Shown piece by piece: positions 25,777-34,339 of a stretch of 64,000 bases of DNA. The notes under the pieces are model-generated. The model did not search any database. It saw only the letters and a list, made by a program, of their open reading frames with translations, and was not told the DNA's origin. Made by a program: the position numbers and the translations under genes. The stretch comes from DATAAP01 sp041690495. Lineage in GTDB: Bacteria > Pseudomonadota > Alphaproteobacteria > CACIAM-22H2. Each line of letters opens with the position of its first letter. Position 1 is the first letter of the stretch. Location: contig JAWLHE010000012.1 in NCBI GenBank assembly GCA_041690495.1, forward strand, positions 62,001-126,000. The letters are read 5' to 3'.

Positions 25777-27006
25777 CTATGTGCGCCTAAGTGCAATGGC
25801 GCACGACGTCGCCACGAAACCGCCGATGCCGAGAGATACGAACGCCCAGCCCCACACGGTCGGCGCCGTGCCGGCGGCATTGGTCGCATCCAGCACGGCA
25901 CCGAAGGTGAGGGGAGCCGCGGCCCCGGCGCCGAAGCCGAGCATCGAGCGCACCGCCAATGTGGTGCCGAGAAGCGGGGGCGGCACGCTTTCCGTCATGG
26001 CCGTGGACAGCACCGACGAGTCGCCGATGGTGGTGAAGCCGTAGACGGCGCCGAGCGCCACCACCAGCCAGATCGGCCAGGCGACCGCCCAGCCGAACAC
26101 GAACGAGCACACCGCACTCGTGCCCGCCATGGCGACCAGCACCGCGCGCCGGCCGAAGCGGTCGGACATGGCCCCCATCGACCATGACGAGGCCAGCCCC
26201 ATCAGGTGCAGGCCCGCCGCGAGATAGGCGCCGAACTCCGCCGCGGTCAGCGCGCCGGCGCCGCCAAATGCGAGGGCGGCGGCGAGGAAGGCCGGCGTCC
26301 ACGCCCACATGCCGAACAATTCCCAGGAATGCGCGGTGTAGCCGCCGATCAGCAGCAGCGCGTTGCGGTTCCGCAGCACGGCGGACCGGAACGGGGCATG
26401 TTCGCCGCGCGCGTGCACGACGTTCGGCGTGCCGCGCAGGACGGCGAGGGCGATCAGGCAGCCCGAAGCCGTCGCGACGGCGGTGAGGGCGAAGGCAAGA
26501 CGATAGCCGCCGAGGGGCAGGGCGAGGCCGATCAGCAGCAGGGCTGCGGCATAGCCGAGCGACGAGGCGCCGAGATACCAGCCCATCGCGGTGCCGCGCC
26601 GCCGCGGCTCGTAGCGCTCGGCGATCAGCATGATCGCGGTCGTGTAGGTGCCGCCCTGCGCCGCCGCGGCCAGCGCATAAAGCAGCAGTCCGCTGAGATA
26701 GGAGCGGGCGAAGACCGCGAACAGCACGATCGCGACGGCGCCGGCCGCGGCCGAGGCTCGGAATACGTTGCGCGCACCGAGGCGGTCGGCGAGCCAGGAC
26801 GTGACCAGCAGCGACACGCCGTAGCCGAACTGGAACGCCGCCGCGACCGAGCCGGCCTCCGTCGCGGTCATCGACCATTCGCGCTGCAGCACCGCGAGGC
26901 AGGCCGCATAGACCATGAAGCTGAAGGCGATGAGCAGGCGCGAGCCGCACAGCGCGATCAGCCATGCGTCGCGGAACAGGGGCCGGGAAAGCGGGGCGTC
27001 GTTCAA
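25777..27006 (-). CDS. MFS transporter
   Basis: A 409-residue permease with about 12 membrane helices. The MFS loop motif between helices 2 and 3 appears as SWLADRLGARNVFR, and a similar GAMSDRFGRRAVLV lies in the second half. Resembles drug/metabolite:H+ exporters. Placed after the ArsN1-like acetyltransferase gene on the same strand (115 nt), and both are divergent from a LysR regulator, suggesting a detoxification unit. Substrate unknown. Confidence 0.88.
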   Translation of the reverse strand: MNDAPLSRPLFRDAWLIALCGSRLLIAFSFMVYAACLAVLQREWSMTATEAGSVAAAFQFGYGVSLLVTSWLADRLGARNVFRASAAAGAVAIVLFAVFARSYLSGLLLYALAAAAQGGTYTTAIMLIAERYEPRRRGTAMGWYLGASSLGYAAALLLIGLALPLGGYRLAFALTAVATASGCLIALAVLRGTPNVVHARGEHAPFRSAVLRNRNALLLIGGYTAHSWELFGMWAWTPAFLAAALAFGGAGALTAAEFGAYLAAGLHLMGLASSWSMGAMSDRFGRRAVLVAMAGTSAVCSFVFGWAVAWPIWLVVALGAVYGFTTIGDSSVLSTAMTESVPPPLLGTTLAVRSMLGFGAGAAAPLTFGAVLDATNAAGTAPTVWGWAFVSLGIGGFVATSCAIALRRT

Positions 27007-27121
27007 GAGCGTCTTCAGCCGGGTCGCCGGACGGTACTCACATCAGTCGGCCTGTGTCCACTGCGCGGCCACGCGCCGCCACCGTGCGGCGGCGAGCCGC
27101 AGCAGCAGCCGCGCGGCGGCG

Positions 27122-27637
27122 CTACAGAATCTTCTCCATGACGATGACGTCGACCCATTTGTCATCGAGCCGGCCCTGCTCGCGGTAGATGCCGACGGTG
27201 CGGAAACCGGCGCTCTCGTAGAGTGCGACGCCGGCGGGATTGAAGGGAAAGGCGGAGAGCACGAGCTTGTGGAAACCGATCTCCCGCGCCGCGTCGATGA
27301 GATGCGTGAGCAGGGCGCGGCCGATGCCGCGCCCGCGCCGCTCGCGGGCGATGTAGATCGAGAAGTCCGCAACGTGGTCGTAGCAATGCCGCGGATTGAA
27401 CACGTTGAGGCTCGCCCAGGCGACGATCTCGCCGTCCTGCTCGGCGACGAACACGGGGTGGCGCTCGCTTCTGCCGGCGAGCCATCGCCTCCGCTCGTCC
27501 GCCGGGCGCAGCTCGGTCTCGAGCGTCGCGAGTCGGTCGAGAATGCCCTCGTTGTAGATACGCGCGATCGCGGGGGAGTCGTCCGGGGCGGCGCGGCGAA
27601 TGCCGAGGGCAGGGTGTCGGGACGCGGCATCGTTCAT
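27122..27637 (-). CDS. GNAT N-acetyltransferase, ArsN1/PAT-like
   Basis: A 171-residue acetyltransferase. The N-terminal IRRAAPDDSPAIARIYNEGI and LATLETELR segments match arsinothricin/phosphinothricin acetyltransferase relatives; the acetyl-CoA loop is RERRGRGIGRALL, and the C-terminal half has LVLSAFPFNPAGVALYESAGF. ArsN1 family A proteins acetylate the antibiotic arsinothricin, but other amino-acid analogues are possible substrates. Next to an MFS exporter gene and divergent LysR gene. GNAT fold is certain; the ArsN1 label is moderately sure. Confidence 0.82.
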   Translation of the reverse strand: MNDAASRHPALGIRRAAPDDSPAIARIYNEGILDRLATLETELRPADERRRWLAGRSERHPVFVAEQDGEIVAWASLNVFNPRHCYDHVADFSIYIARERRGRGIGRALLTHLIDAAREIGFHKLVLSAFPFNPAGVALYESAGFRTVGIYREQGRLDDKWVDVIVMEKIL

Positions 27638-27712
27638 GCGGGCCAGTCTCGCGCCTGCGCCTGAATAAGGAAAATAAATTGTCTGTATTGAAACGATCAG
27701 GATAATTTAGAC

Positions 27713-28663
27713 ATGGACATCCGGCTCGCGCATCTGAGGACGTTCCGCGAGGTGGCGCGCCGTGGCAGCTTCTCGCGCGCCGGCGAAGCTCTTCGCCTCA
27801 GCCAGCCGGCGGTCAGTCTGCACGTCCGCCAGCTCGAGGAAGCGTTCGGATCGGCCCTGCTGGAACGCGTCGGCAAGCGCGCCTTTCCCACCGCGGCGGG
27901 CGAGATCGTGCTGGCGCATGGCGAACGCGCCTTCGCCGAGCTCGACGCGGCGCGCACCGCGCTCTCGCAGCGCAGCGGCACCATCGCCGGGCGCGTTCGC
28001 CTCGGCACCGGCGCCACCGCCAGCATCCATCTGCTGCCACCGCTGCTGCGCCGCCTGCGGCTGGAGCACCCGAGCCTGGATCTGACCGTCACCACCGGCA
28101 ACACTCGCGACATCACCCAGGCGGTCATCGACAATGCGCTTGATGTCGCGATCGTCACCCTGCCGGTCGCCGCGCGCGAGCTCGCGGTCTCGCCTGTATT
28201 CCGGGACGACCTCGTCGTCATCGCACCGCCCGAGCCGCCATGGCGGAGGCTACGCATGATCGCGCCGGCGGAGCTCGCCTCCCATCCGTTGATCCTGTTC
28301 GAGCGCGGCGGCGCGATCCGCTCGGTGATCGACGGCTGGTTCGCGCGCAGCGGCATTGCGCCGCGCGTTGCGATGGAGCTCGGGAACGCCGAAGCGTCGA
28401 AGAAGCTGGTCGGCGCCGGACTCGGCCTGTCGATCATCTCGTCGATCGCGGTGAGGCAGGAGGCGGCTTCGGGCGAGCTGGTCGTGCTCGCGCCGGTGCC
28501 GAAGCTGGCGCGCATGCTGGGCATCGTGCGCCGCCGTGACAAGCCGGTTGCGCCGCCATTGGCGTCGGTGCTCGAGGCGCTTGAATTCTTCCCGCGAAAG
28601 CCGGGCGCCGCGCGTCAGTCCGGCTCGCCGCGCCGCAGGTTGCGCTCGTCGAGATCGGTATAA
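27713..28663 (+). CDS. LysR-family transcriptional regulator
   Basis: A 316-residue regulator. The winged HTH occupies 1-60 (MDIRLAHLRTFREVARRGSF, SQPAVSLHVRQLEEAFGSAL), followed by a periplasmic-binding-protein-like effector domain. The last 25 residues are basic and non-conserved. It is divergent from the acetyltransferase-MFS pair; the 75-nt gap is AT-rich (AATTGTCTGTATT region), where its operator should be. A small minus-strand ORF overlaps its 3' end. Confidence 0.9.
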   Translation: MDIRLAHLRTFREVARRGSFSRAGEALRLSQPAVSLHVRQLEEAFGSALLERVGKRAFPTAAGEIVLAHGERAFAELDAARTALSQRSGTIAGRVRLGTGATASIHLLPPLLRRLRLEHPSLDLTVTTGNTRDITQAVIDNALDVAIVTLPVAARELAVSPVFRDDLVVIAPPEPPWRRLRMIAPAELASHPLILFERGGAIRSVIDGWFARSGIAPRVAMELGNAEASKKLVGAGLGLSIISSIAVRQEAASGELVVLAPVPKLARMLGIVRRRDKPVAPPLASVLEALEFFPRKPGAARQSGSPRRRLRSSRSV

Positions 28664-28740
28664 TCGTGACTCACCTCCGCACCGGCGCACGCGCCGGCGA
28701 GGAGGACGGTCAGAAGCGCGAGCATGCGGTAGACGCGCAT
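28615..28740 (-). CDS. Small predicted secreted or lipoprotein-like peptide
   Basis: A 41-residue ORF: MRVYRMLALLTVLLAGACAG is a signal-peptide-like start with a Cys at 18, followed by a short acidic/basic tail (AEVSHDYTDLDERNLRRGE). It begins 34 nt after the cytochrome c stop on the same strand and overlaps the end of the convergent LysR gene by 49 nt. Ribosome site is weak (GAGG adjacent to the ATG, AGGAAG further up). Similar tiny entericidin-like lipoproteins exist, but no family is certain. Confidence 0.45.
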   Translation of the reverse strand: MRVYRMLALLTVLLAGACAGAEVSHDYTDLDERNLRRGEPD

Positions 28741-28774
28741 GCCTCAGGTTAGCGCTTCCTGCGCGCCGTGGCGC

Positions 28775-29272
28775 CTACTCCTTCGGCACGGCAACGGTGA
28801 GATACGGCGCCGGCGCCTTGGCGTCATGCGGCGTCATCGGCGGCGGCGCGAACTTCACCGGCTTGAGGGTCTTGAGATAGTGTGCCAGCGCTTCCGCGTC
28901 GGCGTCCGAGAGGTTGCCGTAGGAATGGTACGGCATGACGGGAGCCAGGATGCGCCCGTCCGGACGCACGCCGGTGCGGATCGCCCTGACGAGGTCGGCC
29001 GCACTCCATTTGCCGAGCCCGACATCCGGATCCGCGGTGAGATTGGGCGGATAGAAATACCCGAGTCCGGGCAGCTCGAAGCCGATATCGGAACCGGCGA
29101 GGTGAAAGGCAGGATCGGGCTTGCCGATCATCGCGCCGCGGGTGTGGCAGCCGCCGCAGTCCATGATGGCCGCGAGATATTCGCCGCGCCTGGCGAGCTC
29201 GTCCGCCCGCGCGCTCGTCGTCATGGCGGCGGCGCAGGCGCCGAGCGCCAGCGCCGCAAGTGTCCTGGTCAT
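28775..29272 (-). CDS. Periplasmic c-type cytochrome
   Basis: A 165-residue protein. Residues 1-24 are a signal peptide (MTRTLAALALGACAAAM...ARA). A single haem site CGGCH (Cys39, Cys42, His43) follows, and the Met ligand probably lies in PVMPYHSYGNLSD; the end ALAHYLKTLKPVK is the usual class-I C-terminal helix. It resembles the cytochrome subunit of membrane alcohol/aldehyde dehydrogenases or sorbosone-type electron carriers, but no dehydrogenase is adjacent. The ATG at 29272 is preceded by AGGGG; an ATG at 29290 is possible. The 245-nt upstream gap holds nothing recognisable. Confidence 0.88.
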   Translation of the reverse strand: MTRTLAALALGACAAAMTTSARADELARRGEYLAAIMDCGGCHTRGAMIGKPDPAFHLAGSDIGFELPGLGYFYPPNLTADPDVGLGKWSAADLVRAIRTGVRPDGRILAPVMPYHSYGNLSDADAEALAHYLKTLKPVKFAPPPMTPHDAKAPAPYLTVAVPKE

Positions 29273-29517
29273 TCCCCTGAATCCCCTCATGCTGATCGAA
29301 CCCGCCGCGCGCCGCCGGAACGGAGCCGGTGGAGCGGGAAGGCGCGCTCTCATGCTACGGTTTGCAGTCGGGCGTTATCGCGAAGTTTGCATTGCTGCAT
29401 TGCAACAAAACAGCGGCGCGCGCCCGCGACGGCGAAGCCCGGTCGGGTGGGCGGTGGTCACGCGCGTCTCCCGGAAGCCTCGCGCGGACCGCAGGGCTGC
29501 AGCGGTCCGCGGCCCGC

Positions 29518-29697
29518 TTACTCGACGGGCGCCAGGCTCATCAGCTCCAGCCGCTTGCGCTCGGTGAATTCCGCGATATAGGACTGGAGGTCGCTTCTTC
29601 CCAATTCCGGACGTGATTCCAATAGCTTCTGCCGAAATCGCCGGACTTCCTTTTCCAACTGGTGCTCAAGCTGCGCTTCGCGAATATGCCGGTTCAT
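29518..29697 (-). CDS. Small charged helical protein, unknown function
   Basis: A 59-residue protein, MNRHIREAQLEHQLEKEV at the start and ending ERKRLELMSLAPVE; strongly helical and charged, with a likely coiled-coil. GGAGG stands 5 nt before the ATG at 29697, which makes translation likely; an upstream start at 29718 has no such site. Located 99 nt after leuS on the same strand. Family not recognised. Confidence 0.6.
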   Translation of the reverse strand: MNRHIREAQLEHQLEKEVRRFRQKLLESRPELGRSDLQSYIAEFTERKRLELMSLAPVE

Positions 29698-29796
29698 AGA
29701 TCCTCCCCAGACCGCCATGCGCCCGGTTCACACCCAGGTCTTGCGAGGATTGTTCGATGGGACTCTTAGCAGACCGCAAGAATTCGACAACCAGAT

Positions 29797-32358
29797 TCAA
29801 ACGACCACATTGACGATCCGATTGGGTACGACGATCACCTTTCGCGCGGGCTTGCCGGCCATTGCAGCGACCACGTTCGGGGCGCCCAGCGCCGCATCCC
29901 GGGCCGCCTGCTCGGCCGCGTCGCGCGGCAGGTCGATGGTCGCGCGCAGCTTGCCGTTCACTTGCACGGCGACCTTGACGACGTCGTCGACGATCAGCGC
30001 CGGATCGGCCTTGGGCCAGGGCTGATCGCACAGCAGGCCGGATCCGCCGAGGGTCGCCCACATCTCCTCGGCGAGATGCGGCGTCATCGGCCCGATCAGG
30101 CGCACCAGGATGCGCAGACCCTCGGCAAGAACCCAGGCCTCGCCCGGCCCCTTGCCGGTCAGCGCCTCGAGCGCATTGGACAGGGTACGGATCTGCGCCA
30201 CCGCAACATTGAAGCGGAGGGCGTCGATGCTCTCCGACACCGCCGCGATCGTCTTGTGCACCAGACGCCACGCCTGCTCGGCGGCCTGCGACAGCTCCTT
30301 CGGCTGCGCGGCGCCCGGCGCCGGCAACACCGCCGGCGGCTCGCTGACCAGCCGCCACAGCCGGTTGATGTAGCGCCACGCGCCCTCGACACCCGCCTCG
30401 GTCCATTCGAGGTCGCGCTCGGGCGGCGAGTCCGACAGCATGAACAGCCGCGCCGTGTCGGCGCCGTAGGAATCGATGATCGCGGCGGGCGCGATCACGT
30501 TCTTCTTCGACTTGCTCATCACCTCGCGCCGGCCGACCGTGACCTTGCCGCCGTCGAGCGTCGTGGCGCCGCCGTCGCCGAGCTTTTTCACCTCCTCGGG
30601 ATAGAGCCATTTGCCGCTCTCGTCGCGATAGGATTCGTGCAGCACCATGCCCTGCGTGAACAGACCGGCGAACGGCTCCTCGATCTTCGCCCATCCCGTG
30701 CGCTTCATCGCGCGCATGAAGAAGCGCGAATAGAGCAGGTGCAGGATCGCGTGCTCGACGCCGCCGATATACTGGTCGACGGACAGCCAGTAATCGACCG
30801 CCTCGCGTACCACCGGCACGTCGGCGCGCGGGCTGCAGAAGCGCGCAAAGTACCAGGACGAGTCGACGAAGGTGTCGAACGTGTCGGTCTCGCGCCGCGC
30901 CTTGGCCCCGCAGTTCGGGCAGTCAACATGCTTCCAGGTGGGATGGTGGTCGAGCGGATTGCCCGGCCGGTCGAAGCTGACGTCGTCGGGCAGCCGCACC
31001 GGCAGGTCCTTGTCCGGCACCGGCACCACGCCGCACTTGTCGCAGTGGATGACCGGGATCGGGCAGCCCCAGTAACGCTGCCGCGACACCAGCCAGTCGC
31101 GCAGGCGGTACACCGTAGTCGGATGGCCGGCCTGCATCGCCTCGAGCCGCCTGCCGACCTCCTTTTTCGCGGTCTCGATGTCGAGCCCGTCGAGAAAATC
31201 CGAGTTGAAGATCGTGCCCGTCTCCGTATAGGCGGTGTCGCCGATCGCAAAGGTTTTCGGGTCTTCGCCGGGCGGCAGCACCACCGGAATCACCGGCAGG
31301 TCGTACTTGCGCGCGAAATCGAGGTCGCGCTGGTCATGGCCGGGGCAGCCGAAGATGGCGCCGGAGCCGTACTCGATCAGCACGAAATTGGCGACATAGA
31401 CCGGCAGCTCCCTGCCGGGAATGAACGGGTGCAGGACCTTGAGCCCGGTGTCGTAGCCCTTCTTCTCCTGCGCCTCGATCGCCGCTTCCGAGGTGCCGGA
31501 TTGGCGGCACTCGGCGATGAACGCGGCCAGCCTCGCGTCCTTCTTCGCCAGCTCGTCGGCCAGTGCATGGTCCGGCGAGACGGCGCAGAACGACATGCCG
31601 AAGATCGTGTCCGGCCGCGTCGTGAACACGGTGATGCGGTCGCCGCGGCCCTTGATCTGGAAGCGGATCTCGGCGCCGGACGAGCGCCCGATCCAGTTCT
31701 CCTGCATCAGCCGGACTTTCTCCGGCCAGCGGTCGAGGCCCTCGAGCGCGTCGGTCAGCTCGTCGGCGTAGTCGGTGATCTTGAAGAACCACTGCGCCAG
31801 TTTCTTCTTTTCGACCGGGGCGCCCGAGCGCCAGCCCTTGCCGTCGATCACCTGTTCGTTGGCGAGCACGGTGTGGTCGACGGGGTCCCAGTTGACGAAG
31901 GCTTCCTTGCGGTGGACGAGGCCGGCGGCGAAGAAGTCGAGGAACAGCTTCTGCTGGTGCTGATAGTAGCCGGGATGGCAGGTCGCCAGTTCGCGGCTCC
32001 AGTCGAGCGACAGGCCCATGCGCTTCAGCTCGGCGCGCATGGTGGCGATGTTGTCGTAGGTCCACTTCGCCGGATGGATCTTCGAATCGCGCGCCGCGTT
32101 CTCCGCCGGCAGGCCGAACGCGTCCCAGCCCATCGGATGCAGGACGTTGAACCCGAGCGCGCGGCGGTGGCGCGCGACGACGTCGCCCAGCGTGTAGTTG
32201 CGGACATGGCCCATGTGGATGCGCCCCGAGGGATAGGGGAACATCTCCAGCACGTAATACTTGGGCTTGCCCGGCTGCTCGCTGGCCCGGAACGAGCCGC
32301 GCCGCTCCCACTCCGCCTGCCATTTGGCCTCGGTTTCGGTGACGTTGTAGCGGGACAT
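29797..32358 (-). CDS. leuS: Leucyl-tRNA synthetase
   Basis: An 853-residue class-I synthetase. The HIGH-type motif is PYPSGRIHMGH, with LGDVVARHRR and HPMGWDAFGLPAENAA following. The CP1 editing domain (about 220-420) includes TTRPDTIFG, and KMSKS appears as VMSKSKKN. The anticodon-binding domain and C-terminal KVIVVPNRIVNVVV end are present. The ATG at 32358 gives MSRYNVTETEAKWQAEW; an open extension upstream is not conserved. No lptE-holA genes follow, unlike the arrangement in many alphaproteobacteria. Confidence 0.98.
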   Translation of the reverse strand: MSRYNVTETEAKWQAEWERRGSFRASEQPGKPKYYVLEMFPYPSGRIHMGHVRNYTLGDVVARHRRALGFNVLHPMGWDAFGLPAENAARDSKIHPAKWTYDNIATMRAELKRMGLSLDWSRELATCHPGYYQHQQKLFLDFFAAGLVHRKEAFVNWDPVDHTVLANEQVIDGKGWRSGAPVEKKKLAQWFFKITDYADELTDALEGLDRWPEKVRLMQENWIGRSSGAEIRFQIKGRGDRITVFTTRPDTIFGMSFCAVSPDHALADELAKKDARLAAFIAECRQSGTSEAAIEAQEKKGYDTGLKVLHPFIPGRELPVYVANFVLIEYGSGAIFGCPGHDQRDLDFARKYDLPVIPVVLPPGEDPKTFAIGDTAYTETGTIFNSDFLDGLDIETAKKEVGRRLEAMQAGHPTTVYRLRDWLVSRQRYWGCPIPVIHCDKCGVVPVPDKDLPVRLPDDVSFDRPGNPLDHHPTWKHVDCPNCGAKARRETDTFDTFVDSSWYFARFCSPRADVPVVREAVDYWLSVDQYIGGVEHAILHLLYSRFFMRAMKRTGWAKIEEPFAGLFTQGMVLHESYRDESGKWLYPEEVKKLGDGGATTLDGGKVTVGRREVMSKSKKNVIAPAAIIDSYGADTARLFMLSDSPPERDLEWTEAGVEGAWRYINRLWRLVSEPPAVLPAPGAAQPKELSQAAEQAWRLVHKTIAAVSESIDALRFNVAVAQIRTLSNALEALTGKGPGEAWVLAEGLRILVRLIGPMTPHLAEEMWATLGGSGLLCDQPWPKADPALIVDDVVKVAVQVNGKLRATIDLPRDAAEQAARDAALGAPNVVAAMAGKPARKVIVVPNRIVNVVV

Positions 32359-32606
32359 GACGCGTGCGCTCTGCCGTTTCTCGCCTGTGCAAAGGGCACT
32401 GTGGATATCAGCAAAGCGCCGCCAGCGGCAAGGGGCGCCCCGCCTTCCGGCGGCAAGGCCCCGGCCGGGCGGGCACCGGCTTCGCGACGCATTGAAATAC
32501 CGCGTGATTTTGCGATTCCGGGGAGCCCGGCTACTCCCCAAGTCTAGTATCCCACGATCGCGACCTCCGCCTACCATGGTGCGTCAAACCACCCAGGGGA
32601 GCGACA

Positions 32607-33671
32607 ATGGCGACACTTAACGCAGTACGAGGCAGACAGATTCTGTCGGGGACCGCCGACGCCGACCGGCTGTTCGGAATCGACCAGGACGACCGGATTT
32701 ACGGGCTTGGCGGCAACGACACGATCGAGGGTGGTGCTGGCGACGATGTGCTGGGCGGCGGCGGCGGGAACGACCGTCTGATCGGCGGCGGCGGCAATGA
32801 CGTGATTGGCGGCCACGCCGGGGACGACACGATCTATGGCGACGATACGACCCCGGCCGGCCCGGCCGGCGATGACAGGCTGTTCGGCGACGACGGCAAC
32901 GACACGATCTATGGCGGCCTCGGCAGCAATACGATCTTCGGCGGCAACGGCGACGATCTGCTCTACGGCACGTTCGATTTCGGCAATGTCGGCCTCGGCG
33001 GTAACAACACGATCCACGGCGGCAGCGGCAACGACCGCATCTTCGGCGAGCAGGGCGACGACGTGCTCACCGGCGGCAGCGGCAACGACGTCATCGTTGG
33101 TTACGAAGGCAACGACCGCATCTGGGGCAACGAGGGCGATGACGACCTGACCTGGGGCAACGCAATGGCGCCGGTCGGAGTCGGCACCCTTTATGGCGGC
33201 GACGGCGATGATACGCTGCGCGGCGGCTTTCTCACGCCGAACATGCACGGCGGCAACGGCGACGACTCCCTTCATCTCGGCCGCTTCAATCCGGGGCCTG
33301 CCGGCTCCGCGCCGCCGGTGATCGACGGCGGACTTGGCTTCGACACTCTCGTCGTCTTCCAGCGGCCGGAGTTCGATCTCACCGGGCTCGACGGGCTCGA
33401 CGGGCTCAATCTGAGCGGCATCGAGATGCTCGACGCGACCGGCGGCAGCCCGGTCGGCACGGAGATTGCGCTCGACGCGGCGAGCGTCCTCGGCGCCTCC
33501 GCCGAAACCGACAGCCTGTTCATCGCTGGCGACGTGACCGACCGCGTCTCGGCGCTGGGTGCGTGGGCGAGCACCGGCACGGAGCTCGCCGGCGGCATCA
33601 CCTACAACGTCTGGTCGCTATCGGGCGCCACCCTGCTGATCGACACCGACATCAGCGTGGTGTTCGCCTAG
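32607..33671 (+). CDS. RTX-repeat calcium-binding protein
   Basis: A 354-residue acidic protein. Residues about 10-235 are hemolysin-type nonapeptide repeats of the pattern GGxGxDxIx (GLGGNDTIEGGAGDDVLGG, GGNGDDLLYG, GGSGNDRIFG), roughly 15-20 units that bind Ca2+ and fold as a beta-roll. The C-terminal part (about 240-354) is non-repetitive, beta-rich and without enzymatic motif. No N-terminal signal peptide, so export by a type I system is expected; none is in the window. GGGAG lies 6 nt before the ATG. It is divergent from leuS across 248 nt. Confidence 0.87.
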   Translation: MATLNAVRGRQILSGTADADRLFGIDQDDRIYGLGGNDTIEGGAGDDVLGGGGGNDRLIGGGGNDVIGGHAGDDTIYGDDTTPAGPAGDDRLFGDDGNDTIYGGLGSNTIFGGNGDDLLYGTFDFGNVGLGGNNTIHGGSGNDRIFGEQGDDVLTGGSGNDVIVGYEGNDRIWGNEGDDDLTWGNAMAPVGVGTLYGGDGDDTLRGGFLTPNMHGGNGDDSLHLGRFNPGPAGSAPPVIDGGLGFDTLVVFQRPEFDLTGLDGLDGLNLSGIEMLDATGGSPVGTEIALDAASVLGASAETDSLFIAGDVTDRVSALGAWASTGTELAGGITYNVWSLSGATLLIDTDISVVFA

Positions 33672-33696
33672 AGTCGGCGGGCCGCGAAACGGATGC

Positions 33697-33721
33697 GTCC
33701 GCCCGCCGCGGGCCGGCGGAC
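33697..33721. terminator. Hairpin after the RTX gene
   Basis: GTCCGCC (33697-33703) pairs with GGCGGAC (33715-33721) around a GC-rich loop, starting 25 nt after the RTX stop. No T-tract follows, so a terminator role is tentative. Confidence 0.35.
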
Positions 33722-33814
33722 GTCCTTCGCGGCCGACGTCCCGGTGCCGACAATGAATCCTTAAAACTTGCAGGGATATTGGTAGCGCAGAGACTACCTG
33801 CCGGGACAATCTGC

Positions 33815-34339
33815 GTGGCACGCAAGAACATCACACCGACCGGGCGCGAGCGCCCGTTTGCCGAAAACGAAATCATCGTCTCCAAGACCGACCTCAAGGG
33901 CCGAATCACCTACGCGAACGACGTCTTCCAGCGCGTATCGGACTACAGCGCGACGGAGCTGCTCGGGCAGCCGCACAGCATCATCCGTCATCCCGACATG
34001 CCACGCTGCGTTTTCAAGCTGCTGTGGGACACGATCCAGGCCAAGGGCGAGATCTTCGGCTACGTCCTGAACATGGCCCGCAACGGCGACCATTACTGGG
34101 TTTTCGCTCATGTGACGCCGAGCTTCGACGAGCAGGGCAACATCGTCGGCTACCATTCCAACCGCCGCAAGCCCGACCCGGCGCAGATCGAAAAGATCGC
34201 GCCGATCTACCGCTCGCTGCTCGAGGAGGAGCGCCATGCCTCCGACCGCAAGGCCGGCCTGCAGCGCTCCTACGAACATCTCTTCGCCACCTTGCGCGCC
34301 CAGGGACTCGCATACGATGAATTTGTCTTCTCTGTCTAA
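33815..34339 (+). CDS. Aer-like PAS domain protein
   Basis: A 174-residue soluble protein with one PAS domain of the aerotaxis-receptor type: TDLKGRITYANDVFQRVSDY, LLGQPHSIIRHPDMPRCVFK, LWDTIQAKGEIFGYV and NRRKPDPAQIEKI are close to the Aer FAD-binding pattern. After about 140 residues a helical tail follows with no membrane segment or signalling module. The GTG at 33815 aligns with the Aer N-terminus; a TTG about 12 codons earlier is possible. Overlaps the MCP gene by 23 nt. It probably supplies the sensor for that MCP. Confidence 0.85.
   Translation: MARKNITPTGRERPFAENEIIVSKTDLKGRITYANDVFQRVSDYSATELLGQPHSIIRHPDMPRCVFKLLWDTIQAKGEIFGYVLNMARNGDHYWVFAHVTPSFDEQGNIVGYHSNRRKPDPAQIEKIAPIYRSLLEEERHASDRKAGLQRSYEHLFATLRAQGLAYDEFVFSV

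Noticed and set aside
29962..32547. An 861-codon open frame antisense to leuS.
   Set aside because: It lies entirely opposite an unambiguous leuS and has the same shadow composition; no domain is visible.
32640..33340. Short tandem DNA repeats resembling a CRISPR or satellite array.
   Set aside because: They encode the GGxGxDxxx nonapeptide repeats of the RTX protein; units are degenerate in DNA and continuous in frame.
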